From JAWLGJ01 sp041685145 (GTDB taxonomy: Bacteria > Pseudomonadota > Alphaproteobacteria > Rhodospirillales > Magnetospirillaceae): 52,525 bases of DNA. The translations under genes and the position numbers were made by a program. Below the pieces are notes generated by a model, which did not search any database, was not told the DNA's origin, and saw nothing but the letters and a program-made list of their open reading frames with translations. Numbering within the stretch: position 1 is the stretch's first letter; each line of letters starts with the position of its first letter. Shown here piece by piece: positions 17,670 through 27,748 of the stretch. The stretch covers positions 1-52,525 of the forward strand of contig JAWLGJ010000022.1 of the NCBI GenBank assembly GCA_041685145.1, read 5' to 3'.

Positions 17670-18298
17670 GCGCCGCGGCCGAGGCCGTCGTCGACGCCGC
17701 CCTCGCCCTGGCGGAAGCGGAAGGCTGGGAGGCGGTGCGCCTGCGGCTGGTGGCGGAACGGCTGGGCCTGACCCTGCCCGAGGTGGCGGCGCGGTTCCGC
17801 GACCGCGACGCCGTCGCCGACGCCTGGTTCGCGCGCGGCCTCGCCGCCATGCTGGCGCCGCCGCCGGAGGGCTTCGCCGACTGGCCCGCCGAGGAGCGGG
17901 TGCGGGTGGCGATGCTGCGCTGGTTCGACGCCCTGGCGCCGCACCGGCGCGTCACCGGCCAGATGCTGGGCGCCAAGCTGTACCCCGCCCACCCGCATCA
18001 TTGGGTGCCGCTGGCGTTCAACCTGTCGCGGCTGATTCAGTGGCTGCGCGAGGCGGCGCTGCTCGACGCCGGCGGCCGGCGCCGCCAGGCCGAGGAACTG
18101 GCCCTGAGCTGGATCTTCCTGCGCACCCTGCGCACCTGGCTCGCCGACGACACCCCCGACCAGCGGCGCACGCGCGCGGCGCTGCGCCGGCGGCTGCGGC
18201 GCTGGGCGGCGGTGGGGGCGGGGTTCAGGCGGGGGGCGCCTCGGCAAGGGATTCGATCGGCGCCAGACGGGCGCGGTCCAGCGCCCGCAGCCCATTGA
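17666..18298 (+). CDS. TetR-like transcriptional regulator
   Basis: This 210-residue protein has an N-terminal helix-turn-helix region resembling TetR proteins: ALALAEAEGWEAVRLRLVAERLGLTLPEVAARFRDRDAVADAW (about residues 10-52). The helical remainder is the probable ligand or dimer domain, with WLREAALLDAGG and LALSWIFLRTLRTWL. The start is a GTG at 17666 that overlaps the phhB stop. Relatives act as regulators in Rhodospirillales, but a COQ9-like lipid-binding role cannot be excluded from sequence alone. Its last 74 bases overlap the end of the convergent Bax-like gene. Confidence 0.72.
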   Translation: MSAAAEAVVDAALALAEAEGWEAVRLRLVAERLGLTLPEVAARFRDRDAVADAWFARGLAAMLAPPPEGFADWPAEERVRVAMLRWFDALAPHRRVTGQMLGAKLYPAHPHHWVPLAFNLSRLIQWLREAALLDAGGRRRQAEELALSWIFLRTLRTWLADDTPDQRRTRAALRRRLRRWAAVGAGFRRGAPRQGIRSAPDGRGPAPAAH

Positions 18299-19217
18299 CG
18301 CGGATGATGGTCAGCAGGTCGTCGATATACTCCTCGCCGCGCTCGGAATAGGCGTGCAGGGTGGTGGCGAGGGCGGCGCCGTCGGGGGCCGCGCCGGCGG
18401 CGCGCATCCCCGCCCGCCGGTCGCGGAACTCGGCATAGGCGGGATGGGTGTTGAGGTTGCGCATATAGGCCCGCACGGCGCCTTGCAGGCTTTCGAACCG
18501 GCGCACGCGGTGGGTGGCGTCGGGGGGCGCCTCGCGGGGGCGCAGGCCGTCCTCGGACCAGGTCCACTGCCCGAACAGGGCGTTGCCCTCGCGGGCGAAG
18601 CGCGAGGTGCCCCAGCCGCTCTCGGTCGCCGCCTGGGCCAGCGCCAGCGACGGCGGCACCATGTCGACCCGCAGCAGCAGTTCGTCGATGTCGGGCTCAT
18701 CCAGGCGGTAATGCGCCGCCAGCCGCTCCAGCCACGCCACCTCGACCTCGGGCAGCGGCGCGCCGCCGTCCCGCTGCGCCGCCAGCTCCCGCAGGCGCCG
18801 GCGATGTTCGAGGATGGCGTCGTTGGCCGACAGCACCAGCGGCAGCACCGCGCGCAGGAACAGCCGCTTGCGGGGCTCGACCTCCAGGGCGTCGAGGTCG
18901 CCGGGCAGGCGCGTGACCACCAGCCGCGGCACCGTGGCGTCGCCGTCGAGCAGCGGGTCGAGGCGGTAATTGTAGCGCGCGAAGGTTGCCGCCAGCCCTT
19001 CGGACGCCACGCCGTCCAGCGACGGCGTCGCCAGCGGCGGCAACAGCCGCATGGAGGCCACCGTCGTCTGCACCGGCCCCGCCAGGTCGACCGGCATCCA
19101 GCGGCCGACGGTGGCCACCAGCAGGTACAGCCCCGCCACCAGCGCCCCGGCCAGCATCAGCATGGGCGGGGCGGCGGGCGTGCGCGGGGCGGGCAGGGCG
19201 GCGGCGGTCATGGCCAC
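18225..19217 (-). CDS. Bax-like glucosaminidase-domain protein
   Basis: This 330-residue protein has one N-terminal membrane segment (about residues 17-41, LMLAGALVAGLYLLVATVG), so it is probably anchored with its bulk in the periplasm. The catalytic region around residues 185-260 shows VPPSLALAQAATESGWGTSR and EGNALFGQW, the glucosaminidase/lysozyme-like signature with Glu as likely acid. YSERGEEYIDDLLTII near the end is the Bax-type closing motif. It probably trims peptidoglycan. It converges on the TetR-like gene with a 74-base coding overlap and lies eight bases from nfuA on the same strand. Confidence 0.86.
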   Translation of the reverse strand: MAMTAAALPAPRTPAAPPMLMLAGALVAGLYLLVATVGRWMPVDLAGPVQTTVASMRLLPPLATPSLDGVASEGLAATFARYNYRLDPLLDGDATVPRLVVTRLPGDLDALEVEPRKRLFLRAVLPLVLSANDAILEHRRRLRELAAQRDGGAPLPEVEVAWLERLAAHYRLDEPDIDELLLRVDMVPPSLALAQAATESGWGTSRFAREGNALFGQWTWSEDGLRPREAPPDATHRVRRFESLQGAVRAYMRNLNTHPAYAEFRDRRAGMRAAGAAPDGAALATTLHAYSERGEEYIDDLLTIIRVNGLRALDRARLAPIESLAEAPPA

Positions 19218-19224
19218 GGCGCGC

Positions 19225-19770
19225 TCAACTGGCGGCTTCGACCGCGGTGACTTCGGGGATGTAGTGGCGCAGCATGTTCTCGATGCCGTGCTTCAGCGTC
19301 GCCGTGGCGCTGGGGCAGCCGGAACAGGCCCCCTGCATCCGCAGATAGACGACGCCCCCCTCGAAGCCGCGGAAGATGATGTCGCCGCCGTCCTGGGCCA
19401 CCGCGGGGCGGATGCGGGTGTCCAGCAATTCCTTGATCTGGGCGACGATCTCGGAATCGTCGCCGGCGGCATGGGTGGCGGCCTCGCCGGTGATCACCGG
19501 CTCGCCGGCGGTGAAATGCTCCATGATCGCCGCCAGCACCTGCGGCTTGAGCACCTGCCAGTCGGCGGCGCCTTCCTTGGTGACGCTGACGAAATCGTCG
19601 CCCAGGAACACGCCGGCGACGCCGTCGACGGCGAACAGGCGCGCCGCCAGCGGCGAGTCGCCGGCCGCCTCGCGGCTGGGAAAGTCGGCCGTGCCCCGGC
19701 CCATGACCTCGCGGCCGGGCAGGAACTTCACCGTCGCCGGGTTGGGGGTGGTTTCGGTCTGGATGAACAT
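19225..19770 (-). CDS. nfuA: NfuA-type iron-sulfur cluster carrier
   Basis: This 181-residue protein joins an N-terminal Nfu domain (residues 1-88, starting FIQTETTPNPATVKFLPG) to a C-terminal NifU-like domain (about 106-176). C149 and C152 in GACSGCPSAT bind the transferred [4Fe-4S] cluster. It passes clusters to apo-proteins; the two-domain form is the alphaproteobacterial and mitochondrial NFU1 type. The ATG at 19770 (MFIQTETTPNP) is the conserved start; ten open codons upstream are not. It follows the universal stress gene on the same strand, 89 bases away. Confidence 0.94.
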   Translation of the reverse strand: MFIQTETTPNPATVKFLPGREVMGRGTADFPSREAAGDSPLAARLFAVDGVAGVFLGDDFVSVTKEGAADWQVLKPQVLAAIMEHFTAGEPVITGEAATHAAGDDSEIVAQIKELLDTRIRPAVAQDGGDIIFRGFEGGVVYLRMQGACSGCPSATATLKHGIENMLRHYIPEVTAVEAAS

Positions 19771-19859
19771 GCTGCTCCTTTCTGCTGTCCGCCGCAGCAA
19801 AGACTAGGTGGGACGGCCTACCCCAAAGGTCAAGTACCTCCGAGGGGGCGTCCGCCGTC

Positions 19860-20369
19860 TCACGTCAGGTTGGCGATGGCCTCGTCGGTCAGGCTGCCGG
19901 GGACGATGGTCACCGGAATGCGCAGCCGGCTGGCGTGCTTGCCGATCAGGGCCGAGATCAGCGGCCCCGGTCCCTCCGGGCCGGTGCCGGCGGCCAGCAC
20001 CAGGATGGAGATGGCCGGCTCCTCCTCGATCAGGCCCAGCAACTCCTCGCGCGCCTCGCCCTCGCGGACGTAGAGGACCGGCGTCTCGCCCGAGCAGGCA
20101 TAGACCGCCTCGGCCATGCGCTGCAACAGTTCCTCGGCCTCCTGGCGCGCCTCCTCGCGCATCAGGTTGCCGACGGTGGCGAAGTGCTGGAACTCCACCG
20201 GCTCGATGACGCGCAGCAGCGCCACCCGCCCGCCGGTGGTGCGGGCGCGGCGGCAGGCAAAGCGCAGGGCGGCCTGCATCTCCTCGCTGTCGTCGACGAC
20301 GACGAGGAACACCCGCGAGTGGCTGCCGTTCTTTTCGCGCGGCCGCTGCTCGTGGCCGGGCTCGCTCAT
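19860..20369 (-). CDS. Universal stress protein (UspA family)
   Basis: This 169-residue protein has a single USP domain from residue 19: VFLVVVDDSEEMQAALRFAC, the GGRVALLRV strand, and a C-terminal nucleotide-binding region LVLAAGTGPEGPGPLIS followed by IPVTIVPG. The spacing of glycines only loosely matches the ATP-binding G-x2-G-x9-G-S motif. It starts four bases after the TIGR02186 gene stop on the same strand, so it probably belongs to the TauE-TIGR02186 operon. Its role is in stress tolerance by family only. Confidence 0.88.
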   Translation of the reverse strand: MSEPGHEQRPREKNGSHSRVFLVVVDDSEEMQAALRFACRRARTTGGRVALLRVIEPVEFQHFATVGNLMREEARQEAEELLQRMAEAVYACSGETPVLYVREGEAREELLGLIEEEPAISILVLAAGTGPEGPGPLISALIGKHASRLRIPVTIVPGSLTDEAIANLT

Positions 20370-20373
20370 TGGT

Positions 20374-21135
20374 CTACCCCTTCCGGAAGGCCACCGCCGC
20401 CAGCCAGCCGGCGGTCACGGCCAGGATGATGGCGATGATACCGTACATGGCCGAATTCCGGTGCGCAAAATCGTACACGTCGGCGCCGACGCCGATCTTG
20501 CTGACCATCAGCGGCGTCGTCTGCGCGCCGATCACCTCGCCGTCGCGCAGCAGATAGACCGCCACCATGTACTGCCCGACCGGAACATTGGCGGGGAAGT
20601 GGATGCGGGTGCGGAACAGCCGGTCACCGCGGAATTCCACCAGCCCCGTGTCGGTGCCGTACAGCCCCTGATGCCGCTTCAGGCGCAGCAGCGCCTGGCG
20701 GTAATCCAGCACCGACGCCTGCCCGTCGTCGCTCTCCACCGTCAGCGCCAGATGCTCGACGCCGAGCTGATGGCGGGCCAGAACGCGCTCGGGCGCGATC
20801 TCGGCCAGCGGCCGCGACGCCGCCACGGCGTAATAGGCCGGGGCGTTGCGGATGACCGCCTCGCCGCGATTCGCCCACACTCCGACCACGCGGCCCTTGC
20901 GCCGCACCACTTCGTCGCGCCCCGGCCCGCGCACCACCACCACCACGTCGCCGGGCCCGTCGACGGCGCCGAACAGCAGCAGATCGGTGCCGGCGAAGCC
21001 GGTGGTGATGGCGACGAGGTGTTCGGACAGGTCGGCGATCAGCGGCTGCTGCGCCCGCGCCGGCGCCCCCGCCCCCGCCAGGACGGCGGCGACGGCCGCC
21101 AGCGCCACCATCAGGGCCGACAGGCGCGCGCGCAT
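20374..21135 (-). CDS. TIGR02186 family membrane-anchored protein, TauE partner
   Basis: This 253-residue protein has an N-terminal signal sequence (about residues 7-27, ending GAGAPARAQ) and one C-terminal membrane segment (about 228-248). The periplasmic body shows VAITTGFAGTDLLLFGAVDG, VVVVRGPGRDEVVRRKGRV and GVWANRGEAVI, characteristic of the alphaproteobacterial TIGR02186 family, which is nearly always next to a TauE/SafE permease. Its ATG shares one base with the stop of that permease (TGATG). It may be an accessory subunit of sulfur-compound export; this is inferred from gene pairing. Confidence 0.9.
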   Translation of the reverse strand: MRARLSALMVALAAVAAVLAGAGAPARAQQPLIADLSEHLVAITTGFAGTDLLLFGAVDGPGDVVVVVRGPGRDEVVRRKGRVVGVWANRGEAVIRNAPAYYAVAASRPLAEIAPERVLARHQLGVEHLALTVESDDGQASVLDYRQALLRLKRHQGLYGTDTGLVEFRGDRLFRTRIHFPANVPVGQYMVAVYLLRDGEVIGAQTTPLMVSKIGVGADVYDFAHRNSAMYGIIAIILAVTAGWLAAVAFRKG

Positions 21136-22055
21136 CAGTGGCCTCCCCCGCCGCCGAGGGCGTAGAGGTCGGCGGGCGTGACGACAAGGTCGAAGAACAG
21201 CTTGCCGCACACCGCCAGCACGATCAGCGCCAACAGGCCGCGCAGCTGCTCGCCCTTCAGCCGCACCCCGAAGCGGGCGCCGATCTGGGCGCCGATCACC
21301 CCGCCGCTCAACAGCAGCAGCGCCAGCACCACGTCGACCGTCTGGTTCATGGTGGCCTGCAGGAAGGTGGTGTTGGCGGTGACGAAGATGATCTGGAACA
21401 GCGACGTGCCCACCACCACCGAGGTCGGCATCCCCAGCAGATAGATCATCGCCGGCACCATCACGAAGCCGCCGCCGACGCCCATGATCGCCGCCAGGAT
21501 GCCGACGATGAAGCCCACCCCGCCCGGCAGCAGGGCGCTGATGTACAGCTTCGAGCGGCGGAAGCGCATCTTCAGCGGCAGGCCGTGCATCCAGGTGTGC
21601 TTGTGCAGCTTGCCGCGCCCGCCGCTGGCGCGCTTGCTGCGCCGCAGGGCCTGGATGCTCTCGATCAGCATCAGCCCGCCGACCAGGCCCAGGAAGATGA
21701 CGTAGGACAGCTTGATGACCAGGTCGATCTGGCCCAGCGTGCGCAGATACGCGAACAGCCAGACGCCGAAGCCCGAGCCCACAAAGCCGCCGACGGTCAG
21801 GATCAGGCCCATCTTGAGGTCGACATTGCCGCGGCGCCAATGCGCCAGCACGCCCGAGACCGAGGAAGCGACGATCTGGTTGGCCTCGGTGCCCACCGCC
21901 ACCGTCGGCGGCACGCCCAGGAACATCAACAGGGGCGTCATCAAGAACCCGCCGCCGACGCCGAACAGCCCCGACATAAACCCCACCAGGCCCCCCAGGC
22001 CAAGGATGAGGAACACGTTTACGGACATCTCTGCGACGGGCAGGTAGATCTGCAT
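21135..22055 (-). CDS. TauE/SafE-family permease (probable sulfur-compound exporter)
   Basis: This 306-residue inner-membrane protein has two copies of the TauE/SafE repeat. The first is LGGLVGFMSGLFGVGGGFLM, with LGVPPTVAVGTEANQ; the second is VGILAAIMGVGGGFVMVPAM, with LGMPTSVVVGTSLFQ. Eight or so membrane segments flank a basic cytoplasmic loop (residues about 135-170). Family members export sulfite, sulfoacetate or related anions. The ATG at 22055 has GAGG five bases upstream; a GTG at 22061 is less likely. It is first in a tightly packed operon with the TIGR02186 and universal stress genes. Confidence 0.92.
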   Translation of the reverse strand: MQIYLPVAEMSVNVFLILGLGGLVGFMSGLFGVGGGFLMTPLLMFLGVPPTVAVGTEANQIVASSVSGVLAHWRRGNVDLKMGLILTVGGFVGSGFGVWLFAYLRTLGQIDLVIKLSYVIFLGLVGGLMLIESIQALRRSKRASGGRGKLHKHTWMHGLPLKMRFRRSKLYISALLPGGVGFIVGILAAIMGVGGGFVMVPAMIYLLGMPTSVVVGTSLFQIIFVTANTTFLQATMNQTVDVVLALLLLSGGVIGAQIGARFGVRLKGEQLRGLLALIVLAVCGKLFFDLVVTPADLYALGGGGGH

Positions 22056-22128
22056 CGTCACCTCGGGCAGCAGGGCGGCGAAAAAGCGGTACTGCGGGTA
22101 AGGGCGCTGTTTTCGCGCGCCGGCGCCG

Positions 22129-22157
22129 TAAATGCAAGCCTAAATGCAAGCGTTTGC
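22129..22157 (-). promoter_or_regulatory. Tandem 11-base repeat plus palindrome upstream of the TauE operon
   Basis: TAAATGCAAGC occurs at 22129-22139 and again at 22141-22151, a 12-base period, about one helical turn. The second copy runs into GCAAGCGTTTGC (22146-22157), a GCAA/TTGC inverted repeat. The site is about 75-100 bases upstream of the TauE ATG and after trpS. It looks like a binding site for a dimeric regulator or two stacked dimers; the protein is unknown. Confidence 0.4.
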
Positions 22158-22180
22158 TAATAAACGGCCGTAGCCGCCGC

Positions 22181-23179
22181 TCACGGGCGCAGGAAGCCGA
22201 CGATGTCGTGGACGTCGCGCAGCACCGGCGCGGTTATGGCGCGGGCGCGCTCGGCGCCGTCGCGCAGCACGTCGTCGATGTGGCGCTGGTCGGCCAGCAG
22301 CCGCTTCATGTCGTTGTTGATCGGCCCCAGCACCGCCACCGCCAGTTCGGTCAGCGCCTCCTTGAAGCGCGAAAACGGGCTGCCGCCGTGCTCTGCCAGC
22401 ACCGCCTCGATCTCGTGCCCGGCCAAGGCGGCGTAGATGCCGATCAGATTGGCGGCCTCGGGGCGGCCCTCAAGCCCGGCGGCGATCTCGGGCAGCGGCG
22501 CCGGGTCGGTCTTCGCCTTGCGGATCTTCAGGGCGATGGTGTCGGCGTCGTCGGTCATGTTGATCCGCGAATAGTCCGAGCTGTCGGACTTGCTCATCTT
22601 CCTGGTGCCGTCGCGCAGGCTCATCACCCGCGCCGCGGTGCCGAAGATCATCGGCTCGGGCAGCGGGAAGAAGTCGACCTCGTAGTCGTTGTTGAACTTC
22701 TGCGCGATGTCGCGGGTCAGCTCCAGGTGCTGCTTCTGGTCCTCGCCGACGGGGACGTGGGTGGCCTTGTAGGCGAGGATGTCGGCCGCCATCAGGTTGG
22801 GATAGGCGAACAGGCCCACCGAGGCGTTCTCGCGGTGCTTGCCGGCCTTCTCCTTGAACTGCGTCATGCGGTTCAGCCAGCCCATGCGGGCGACGCAGTT
22901 GAAGATCCAGGCCAGCTCGGCGTGGGCGGTCACCTGGCTCTGGTTGAAGATGATGTTCTCGCGCGGGTCGAGGCCGGCGGCCAGCAGCCCGGCGGTGACC
23001 TCGCGGGTGCTGGCGCGCAGCTCCGCCGGCTCCTGCCACAGGGTGATGGCGTGCAGATCGACGATGCAGAAGATGCACTCGAAGTCCTTCTGCAGGCGCA
23101 CCCAGTTGCGGATGGCGCCCAGATAGTTGCCCAGATGCAGGTTGCCGGTGGGCTGCACGCCCGAGAAGATGCGGTTCAT
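22181..23179 (-). CDS. trpS: Tryptophanyl-tRNA synthetase
   Basis: This 332-residue class I synthetase charges tRNA-Trp. The HIGH-type motif is HLGN at residues 15-18 in MNRIFSGVQPTGNLHLGNYL, and the KMSKS loop is intact in GTRKMSKSDSSDYS. AYKATHVPVGEDQKQH is the conserved tryptophan-pocket region. The start is the ATG at 23179; upstream open codons are not conserved. It follows murJ by 53 bases on the same strand, as in many alphaproteobacteria. Confidence 0.96.
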   Translation of the reverse strand: MNRIFSGVQPTGNLHLGNYLGAIRNWVRLQKDFECIFCIVDLHAITLWQEPAELRASTREVTAGLLAAGLDPRENIIFNQSQVTAHAELAWIFNCVARMGWLNRMTQFKEKAGKHRENASVGLFAYPNLMAADILAYKATHVPVGEDQKQHLELTRDIAQKFNNDYEVDFFPLPEPMIFGTAARVMSLRDGTRKMSKSDSSDYSRINMTDDADTIALKIRKAKTDPAPLPEIAAGLEGRPEAANLIGIYAALAGHEIEAVLAEHGGSPFSRFKEALTELAVAVLGPINNDMKRLLADQRHIDDVLRDGAERARAITAPVLRDVHDIVGFLRP

Positions 23180-23232
23180 GGCCAGAGGGTCCGTTGCGGG
23201 TTGAGCGCCTGTAGCGCATCCGTCGCGGGCGG

Positions 23233-24792
23233 TCAAGCGGCGCCGCCCTCGCCGCCCCGGCGCAGCAGCGCGCGCAGCTCGCCCAGCCGCGCCGCCCCCA
23301 GCGCCTGCACCGCCAGCCCATAGACCGCCGCGCCGCCCAGGACCAGTGCCGCCAGCGCCGCCGCCCGCGCGCCGTCGCCGCCGTGCCAGCCGTCATAGCC
23401 GACGGCGAAGGCCGCCACCGGCACCGCCATCGCGGCGCTGGCGGCGGCGATGCGCGGCAGCCGCGCCTTCAGGCGCGCGTCCAGGCGCAGATGCCCCCGC
23501 CGCAGCAGGATCACCGCCAGCAGGCCGGCGTTCAGCCACGCCGACAGCGCCGTCGCCAGCGCGATGCCGACATGCCCCAGCGGCCCCATCAGCAGCAGGT
23601 TCAGCACCACATTGGCGGCCAGCGCCGCCGAGGCCACCTTCACCGGCGTCGCCGTGTCCTCGCGCGCGAAGAATCCCGGCGCCAGCACCTTGATAAGCAC
23701 ATAGGCCGGCAGGCCGACGGCGAAGGCGGCCAGCGCGGCGGCGGTGGCGCCGGCCTCGGCGGCGGTGAAGGCGCCGCGCTCGAACAGCACCGCCACCAGC
23801 GGCTCGGCGGCCACCAGCAGCGCCGCCGCCGCCGGCAGGGTCAGCAGCAGCGCCACCTCCAGCGCTCGGTTCTGCAAACCGTCGGCGCCGCCGCCGTCGC
23901 CGGCGCGGATGCGGCGGCTGAGCAGCGGCAGCAGCGCCGTGCCCACCGCCGTTCCCACCACCCCCAGCGGCAACTGCGTCACCCGGTCGGCGAAATACAG
24001 GTAGGAGACGGCGCCGTCGGCGACCAGCGAGGCCAGGATGACGTCGACCAGCAGGTTGAGCTGATAGACCCCCGCCCCCACGGCGCCCGGAATCACCCGC
24101 CGCACCAGCAGCCGCACGCGCGGCGTCAGGCGCGGCCGGCGCGGGCGCAGCACCACGCCCTCGCGGGCCAGGGCGGCGCGCACCCAGACCAGTTGCAGCA
24201 GCCCGGCGACGAAGGTGCCCACCGCCAGCGCTTGCGCCCCCGACGGCAGCACGTCCGACAGCCCCAACAGCGCCGCCATCAGGGTCAGGTTCAAGAGCAC
24301 CGGCGCCGCCGCGGCGGCCGCGAAGCGGCCCAGCGAGTTCAGCACCGCGCTCTCCAGCGCCACCAGCGAGATGAACAGCAGATAGGGAAAGGTGATGCGC
24401 GACAGCTCCACCGCCAGCTCCAGCTTGCCGGGCACGGCGGCGAAACCGGGGGCGAAGACCAGCATCGCCCAGGGCATGACGATTTCCATCACCGCCACCA
24501 GCCCCAGCAGCACCGCCCCCAGCACCGCCATCGCCCGTTCGGCGAACAGCCGCGCCTCGGCCTTGCCGTCGCTCTCCAGCAAACCGGCGTACAGCGGCAC
24601 GAAGGCGGCGGCGAAGGCGCCCTCGGCGAACAGGCGCCGGAACAGGTTGGGGAACTTAAAGGCGACGAAAAAGGCGTCGCTGACGGTGCCGGCGCCCAGC
24701 GCCCCGGCGATGAGGATGTCGCGCGCGAAGCCGGTGATGCGGCTCAGCATCGTGAAGCCGCCGACGGTGGCGATGGCGCGGGCGAGGGTCAT
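23233..24792 (-). CDS. murJ: Lipid II flippase MurJ
   Basis: This 519-residue membrane protein of the MOP exporter superfamily has about 14 membrane segments and flips lipid II across the inner membrane for peptidoglycan synthesis. The start is typical, LSRITGFARDILIAGALGAG, followed by DAFFVAFKFPNLFRRLFAEGAF, which contains the conserved Arg and the RRLFAEGAF motif. The middle keeps LYFADRVTQLPLGVVG and FFAREDTATPVKVA. It lies between malic enzyme and trpS, same strand, with short gaps (28 and 53 bases). Confidence 0.95.
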   Translation of the reverse strand: MTLARAIATVGGFTMLSRITGFARDILIAGALGAGTVSDAFFVAFKFPNLFRRLFAEGAFAAAFVPLYAGLLESDGKAEARLFAERAMAVLGAVLLGLVAVMEIVMPWAMLVFAPGFAAVPGKLELAVELSRITFPYLLFISLVALESAVLNSLGRFAAAAAAPVLLNLTLMAALLGLSDVLPSGAQALAVGTFVAGLLQLVWVRAALAREGVVLRPRRPRLTPRVRLLVRRVIPGAVGAGVYQLNLLVDVILASLVADGAVSYLYFADRVTQLPLGVVGTAVGTALLPLLSRRIRAGDGGGADGLQNRALEVALLLTLPAAAALLVAAEPLVAVLFERGAFTAAEAGATAAALAAFAVGLPAYVLIKVLAPGFFAREDTATPVKVASAALAANVVLNLLLMGPLGHVGIALATALSAWLNAGLLAVILLRRGHLRLDARLKARLPRIAAASAAMAVPVAAFAVGYDGWHGGDGARAAALAALVLGGAAVYGLAVQALGAARLGELRALLRRGGEGGAA

Positions 24793-24820
24793 GCGGGGCG
24801 GGCCGCCGGCGGGGTGGCGC

Positions 24821-27085
<2,265 letters not shown>

Positions 27086-27111
27086 GGGTGTGTCCGCTCC
27101 CTTTGGGGGCT

Positions 27112-27630
27112 TCAGTCGCGGCCGACGGCGCGCTCGACGGTGTGGACGTTCTCGGCGCCCGCCTCGGTCAGAACCGCCGTGGCGCTGGCCTCGCGGCCGT
27201 CGTCGGCGGCGTGCACCCACAGGATGATGCTGCCCGCCTCCAGGGCGCGGGCGAAATCCTCGCTTTCGGGCCGGGCGGTGACCTCGTCCAGCAGTTCCTT
27301 GATGGCGGCGCCGCCGACCCCGGCGGCGACCAGGCCGGCAACCGTCGCTCCCACCGGCCCCGCCGCCAGGGCGATCAGACCCGCCGACACCAGCGGCCCC
27401 TCGTATTTCAGGTCGCCGACCAGGGCCATCAGCACGTCGCGCCAGGGGCGCCCCTCGCGGCCGGAGGCGGCCTCGATGGCGTCGTGCGACGACAGCACCG
27501 ACAAATCGGCGTGGTCGAAGCCGGCGTCGAGCAGGCGCTGGACGGTGGTTTCAAACTGGGCGCGGGTTGCCAGGATGCCGGCAACCTCGCGCCGGCGGGT
27601 CGAGGGGGCGGTGCTCACATGCGGCTCCAT
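27112..27630 (-). CDS. Small glycine-rich protein, paralog of the gene at 39206
   Basis: This 172-residue protein has a three-part plan: an N-terminal alpha/beta unit (LATRAQFETTVQRLLDAGFDHADLSVLSS), a central Gly/Ala-rich hydrophobic stretch that could enter a membrane (about residues 80-110), and a C-terminal beta unit (AGSIILWVHAADDG, ENVHTVE). The gene at 39206 has the same plan. The N-terminal part resembles the general stress protein 17M / YflT fold (PF11181), a tentative assignment. The start is the ATG at 27630. It lies upstream of malic enzyme and is divergent from mutS. Function unknown. Confidence 0.7.
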   Translation of the reverse strand: MEPHVSTAPSTRRREVAGILATRAQFETTVQRLLDAGFDHADLSVLSSHDAIEAASGREGRPWRDVLMALVGDLKYEGPLVSAGLIALAAGPVGATVAGLVAAGVGGAAIKELLDEVTARPESEDFARALEAGSIILWVHAADDGREASATAVLTEAGAENVHTVERAVGRD

Positions 27631-27667
27631 GCTGCGAACGAATCTTAGCCATTGTGCCCCAGCCGCC

Positions 27668-27699
27668 CCCCGATGCATAGGGCCGCCGATGCATCGGGG
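27668..27699. promoter_or_regulatory. 11-bp perfect inverted repeat between divergent mutS and the glycine-rich gene
   Basis: CCCCGATGCAT (27668-27678) and ATGCATCGGGG (27689-27699) are exact reverse complements around a 10-base spacer. The spacer length places the half-sites about two turns apart (21 bases centre to centre), as for a dimeric repressor. It could also fold as a hairpin in either transcript. It is the only strong structure in this 118-base divergent gap. Confidence 0.45.
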
Positions 27700-27748
27700 C
27701 GACGGGCCCTGTTGGACTCCCCTGCGAAGGTGGTAATCTCCACCCCCC

